In this document: piece after piece, positions 61,112 to 64,000 of the stretch | Position numbering within the stretch: the stretch's first letter is position 1 | Layout: each line of letters opens with the position of its first letter | NCBI RefSeq assembly: GCF_040436345.1 | Contig: NC_133234.1 | Location: 10,664,446-10,728,445, forward strand | DNA: 64,000 nucleotides | Source: Pagrus major | Taxonomy: Eukaryota; Chordata; Actinopteri; Spariformes; Sparidae | Direction of reading: 5' to 3' | Program-made: the position numbers and the translations under genes | Notes under the pieces: model-generated | The model's input: only the letters and a program-made list of their open reading frames with translations | Told to the model about the DNA's origin: nothing | Databases searched by the model: none

Positions 61112-64000
61112 TCACCGGAACTCATAGATGGCTGCACTGTGCTCGGGAACGTGGGTGAGGTTTAGAGACTGGTACCTGCAGGGCAGAGACACAGTATGTC
61201 AGAATATGTATATACTGTGTGTTAGAAGTAACACACACTCATAAACTCAACACATGCAATCACGAGCTTATGAAATACTAACCAGAACAAGCGTGTACGG
61301 TATATTATGTATAGGCATGTTTGCTTATCAACAAGGCTTTTATGCTGCATGACGTCACTGTTGTGTGAAAATCATGCATCTCCAAAAACATTAACCATTA
61401 ACTTTTCATTTCATAAACCTGATAGCAAGATGATTTTAAGTTTTTTTTAAATTATATTATATAATTTATTTTTATGCATTAGCCATTTAACATTTATTTG
61501 TTATTTATTTGCTTTACATTCAACAATTACCTCCTCATAAATTAGTTGCATTCATTTTAAGTGCCGGGGTCCGCCATTGACGCACTAGATTCAAACCTGC
61601 GTTCACACATGACACATGCATATGATCCGGCATATTTAACCTCATTGTTTCACTGTTTACTGTTTGCTCTCGTCAGGTTTTCCGCCTGTGTGTTGCAAGA
61701 CGTGCGGCCTGCCAGACTCAAGTTGACTCCCCGCCACGCGTAAGAATCATGGAATTTAAAGAAATATTTATTTACAATGTTTTTTTAAAACTAACAAGTG
61801 TTATACAAGAATCAAACTCCTTTCAGGGATAACTCAGTGTGTAGGTTGTGTGCGTCACATTAGCCAGTGTGCAGTCGAGAGAGAGGAAGAGAGTGTGTGT
61901 GTGTGTGTGTGTGTGTAACAGTAAGTATAAAGTTAGAGGTAACATTATAGCGGTGAACATAGCAGTGCAGTGTGTGTACAGTTTAGGCTTTTTGTTGGTT
62001 AATAATTGCTGCTGCTGCTAAACCTTAAAAGCATTTAAAGCACGGGATTGATTTTATTGTGAAGAAGCCACAGGAAACTCTGTATGTATTCGTAGAGATC
62101 CACACTGCGACCATTAAGATGCATTTTGCAACTAAATTTTATAACTAGGAGCATGATGGAGCACTTTTGCATATTTGCAAGTCGCACTATTGTGTCTCTT
62201 TAAGTCATCACCGTTTATCATGTGAAACACCAGTAGGAGTGTTTACGCAGGTGAAGTTCTGCTGTGGCCGCCACAGTAATAAAAGAACATAACACGATCA
62301 ATCCTCTGATCCACTTCCTCAATATAAATGTGGTCATTGCTGCTGAGCAACACGTTTGTTTCTCTACCCAGGAAACTCTTAAAGTAGAAAGATTTTCCTA
62401 TCATCAGGTATATGGTTAAGACTGAAAAAATATGAATGTGTTGCGTTTAATTTCGATCCAAGTGGCGCTTCCAAATTTTGTGCTGGTGCGCCTAAAATTT
62501 TCAGAAGGGAGCACCAGTGCTACCAGTGTAAAAGGTTGGTCTGAAGCCCTGATTGGTCAGAAAGGTCAGCACTGACGGCAATCATTCATCAAAAATTTCA
62601 CTGTTGATCTTATCTTTTCTTTTAAAAACAGATCAGTTTTAACAAGTGGAGAACAAGAGGAAGCAGCCACAGTGAGTTTTTAAAAAAAAGAGCTGCAGGT
62701 GACAGCTGCAACTTACAACACATCAGGTAAGATAACCAACTGTTGTGCCACGTGCATGAAATCAGATCACAGTTGCTCATAGCATGAAGGAAAGAGGCAG
62801 ATTATTGACATATTTATTAAAACTATGTCAATCTGTTTGGCTGCAAAATAAACATACTGTACACCATCTGCTCTCCTGTTGTAATTTCTGAAGCGGACGA
62901 GTGTGTGCTGTAGTATAGCAAACTAGCTGTTAAAACACAGAACTGAAATCTTAAAAAAGTTCAGTAAACCTAAAAGAGTCCAGTTTGTCAAAAAGCAACC
63001 CTGAAATGAAAGCTTTTACTAGAATAAAAAACATGGATGTTGACATCTGAAAGCCAATAGTTAATTATACAGTGCAAACCACAGCTGATGCTTTGTTCAT
63101 GTGTGGTTTGCAGGGTTCACACCAGAGGTGGTAAAAGGCTGCAAAGAGCACAGAGCTGATAAACCTACAAACATGCCACTTAATGTATTAGTCCTGAACA
63201 ACATTCATGTTGCTGTTAATATACGGTTATCTGTCCTAACAATAGTGCTTAATGATGGCATTGTAGTCAGTATGACATAAGCACTAGCTGTTAATCATTT
63301 TCCACTCAGGAAAAATTGCCTCAGTAGAGAAATACTGCAATCAGAGAGAAAAACATAACTGCTTCCAAATATTTGGTTAGAGAATGGGATAAAAAAAACA
63401 AACTGAATGGAATGAAATCAGAGGGCATTTGTAACAATAGCAAAAGCATTATGTGCAAAGGGAGTTGAAAGAAATGCCAAAGAATGTCAAATTAAAATGA
63501 AAACACTAAAGATAGAGAGTACAAGCAGGCCTCGGTTTGCTTATAACCAGGCAGTACACCCGTATAAATCAATTGCAACAAACTGCGTGTTAGATTGCTG
63601 TGCTTCGTCCGTATAAGGTTACACACAGACAGAGCTGGAGCTGTTCGGAAAAGCCACATTCATCAATTCATCATATGAGCAGCTCCCTCTGAGAAATTAA
63701 GAATTGAGGGCACCTTGACAGACGCTGCAGAAAGCTGGAGATTTTGCCTGTTATTGACTTTCCCCACCCGCAACTTCCAGCTGGTGCGGGATTTGATTCA
63801 GCAACCTCACGAGTCTGCTGAATCGTAAAATGACTCAACTTCCCCTCACAGTGACTTGTGTTGTGCTGCGTTACCATTCAGAGCTCCTGTGGTAGTAGTA
63901 GCCCTCGATGGTTGCTGTGGATTTCTGGAAGCAGATGTAGTAGAATCCAGCAAAGGACGCGCCGCTGATGTCTTTGATTGTGTGGTCGGGGACGAGAAAC
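61112..64000 (-). CDS. gid4: GID4 homologue, CTLH E3 ligase substrate receptor (last two exons, partial)
   Basis: GID4 is the beta-barrel receptor that brings Pro/N-degron substrates to the CTLH (GID) ubiquitin ligase. Two minus-strand exons are visible: 64000-63875 (incomplete, running off the right edge) and 61175-61112 ending in TGA. The first reads [20 protein letters not shown] then [20 protein letters not shown] and ends EW. The second continues [20 protein letters not shown] and stop. This matches the vertebrate GID4 C-terminus almost exactly, and the split Trp codon (phase 2) joins correctly. The intron is 61176-63874. The N-terminal exons are outside the window. Confidence 0.95.
61176..63874 (-). 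other. gid4 last intron
   Basis: About 2.7 kb without supported exons. It includes a TG run at 61882-61916 and, near 62455-62545, a piece (GTGCGCCTAAAATTTTCAGA, GAGCACCAGTGCTACC) that looks repetitive but was not assigned to a family. Confidence 0.6.
61882..61916. repeat. (TG)n microsatellite (gid4 intron)
   Basis: About sixteen TG units preceded by a GAGA tract. Confidence 0.93.

Overview
The window is vertebrate nuclear DNA, almost certainly from a teleost fish. The genes are split into many short exons with GT/AG borders. Introns and spacers are full of long CA/TG and CTTT microsatellites, short palindromic MITE-like elements, and broken LINE, Tc1 and hAT remnants. The recognised proteins align with vertebrate families known to me. 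I could not run any search, so gene names rest on recalled family sequences and on exon phases that join without error.

Layout from left to right. (1) About 1.0-1.5 kb: a possible last exon of an unidentified plus-strand gene. (2) 4.47-6.37 kb, minus: msrb1, a selenoprotein methionine-R-sulfoxide reductase, with four coding exons, an in-frame TGA for selenocysteine and a SECIS hairpin in the 3'UTR. (3) 7.57-9.64 kb, minus: neurl2 (Ozz-like NHR plus SOCS-box ubiquitin-ligase adaptor), two exons, with a minisatellite in the intron. (4) 11.5-12.2 kb, minus: a decayed HIPK-like kinase pseudogene. (5) 13.7-32.1 kb, plus: tex2 (SMP-domain lipid-transfer protein), a probable non-coding first exon and eleven coding exons joining into 1074 codons. 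(6) 32-44 kb: intergenic DNA with MITEs, a 1.6-kb hAT-type element flanked by an 8-bp target duplication, and an L2-like reverse transcriptase remnant. (7) 43.5-47.5 kb, minus: noxo1 (NADPH oxidase organizer), eight coding exons, 474 codons. (8) 47.6-58.5 kb: repeat-rich spacer with hairpins and a diverged tandem duplication near 55-57.8 kb. (9) 61.1-64.0 kb, minus: the last two exons of gid4, substrate receptor of the CTLH/GID ubiquitin ligase, which runs off the right edge.

The genes do not form an operon and need not act together. In human, MSRB1 and NOXO1 are neighbours on 16p13.3, whereas TEX2 and GID4 lie on chromosome 17 and NEURL2 on 20q13. The order here therefore looks like the mixed 16p/17 ancestry common on teleost chromosomes. 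Two genes concern redox chemistry (msrb1, noxo1) and two concern ubiquitin-ligase substrate choice (neurl2, gid4), but this may be coincidence.

I found no sign of a previously undescribed biological system. The most informative signals are the recoded TGA with its SECIS element, the datable hAT insertion, the kinase pseudogene with an internal inverted duplication, several perfect palindromes, and three palindromic MITE families that have built up introns and spacers.
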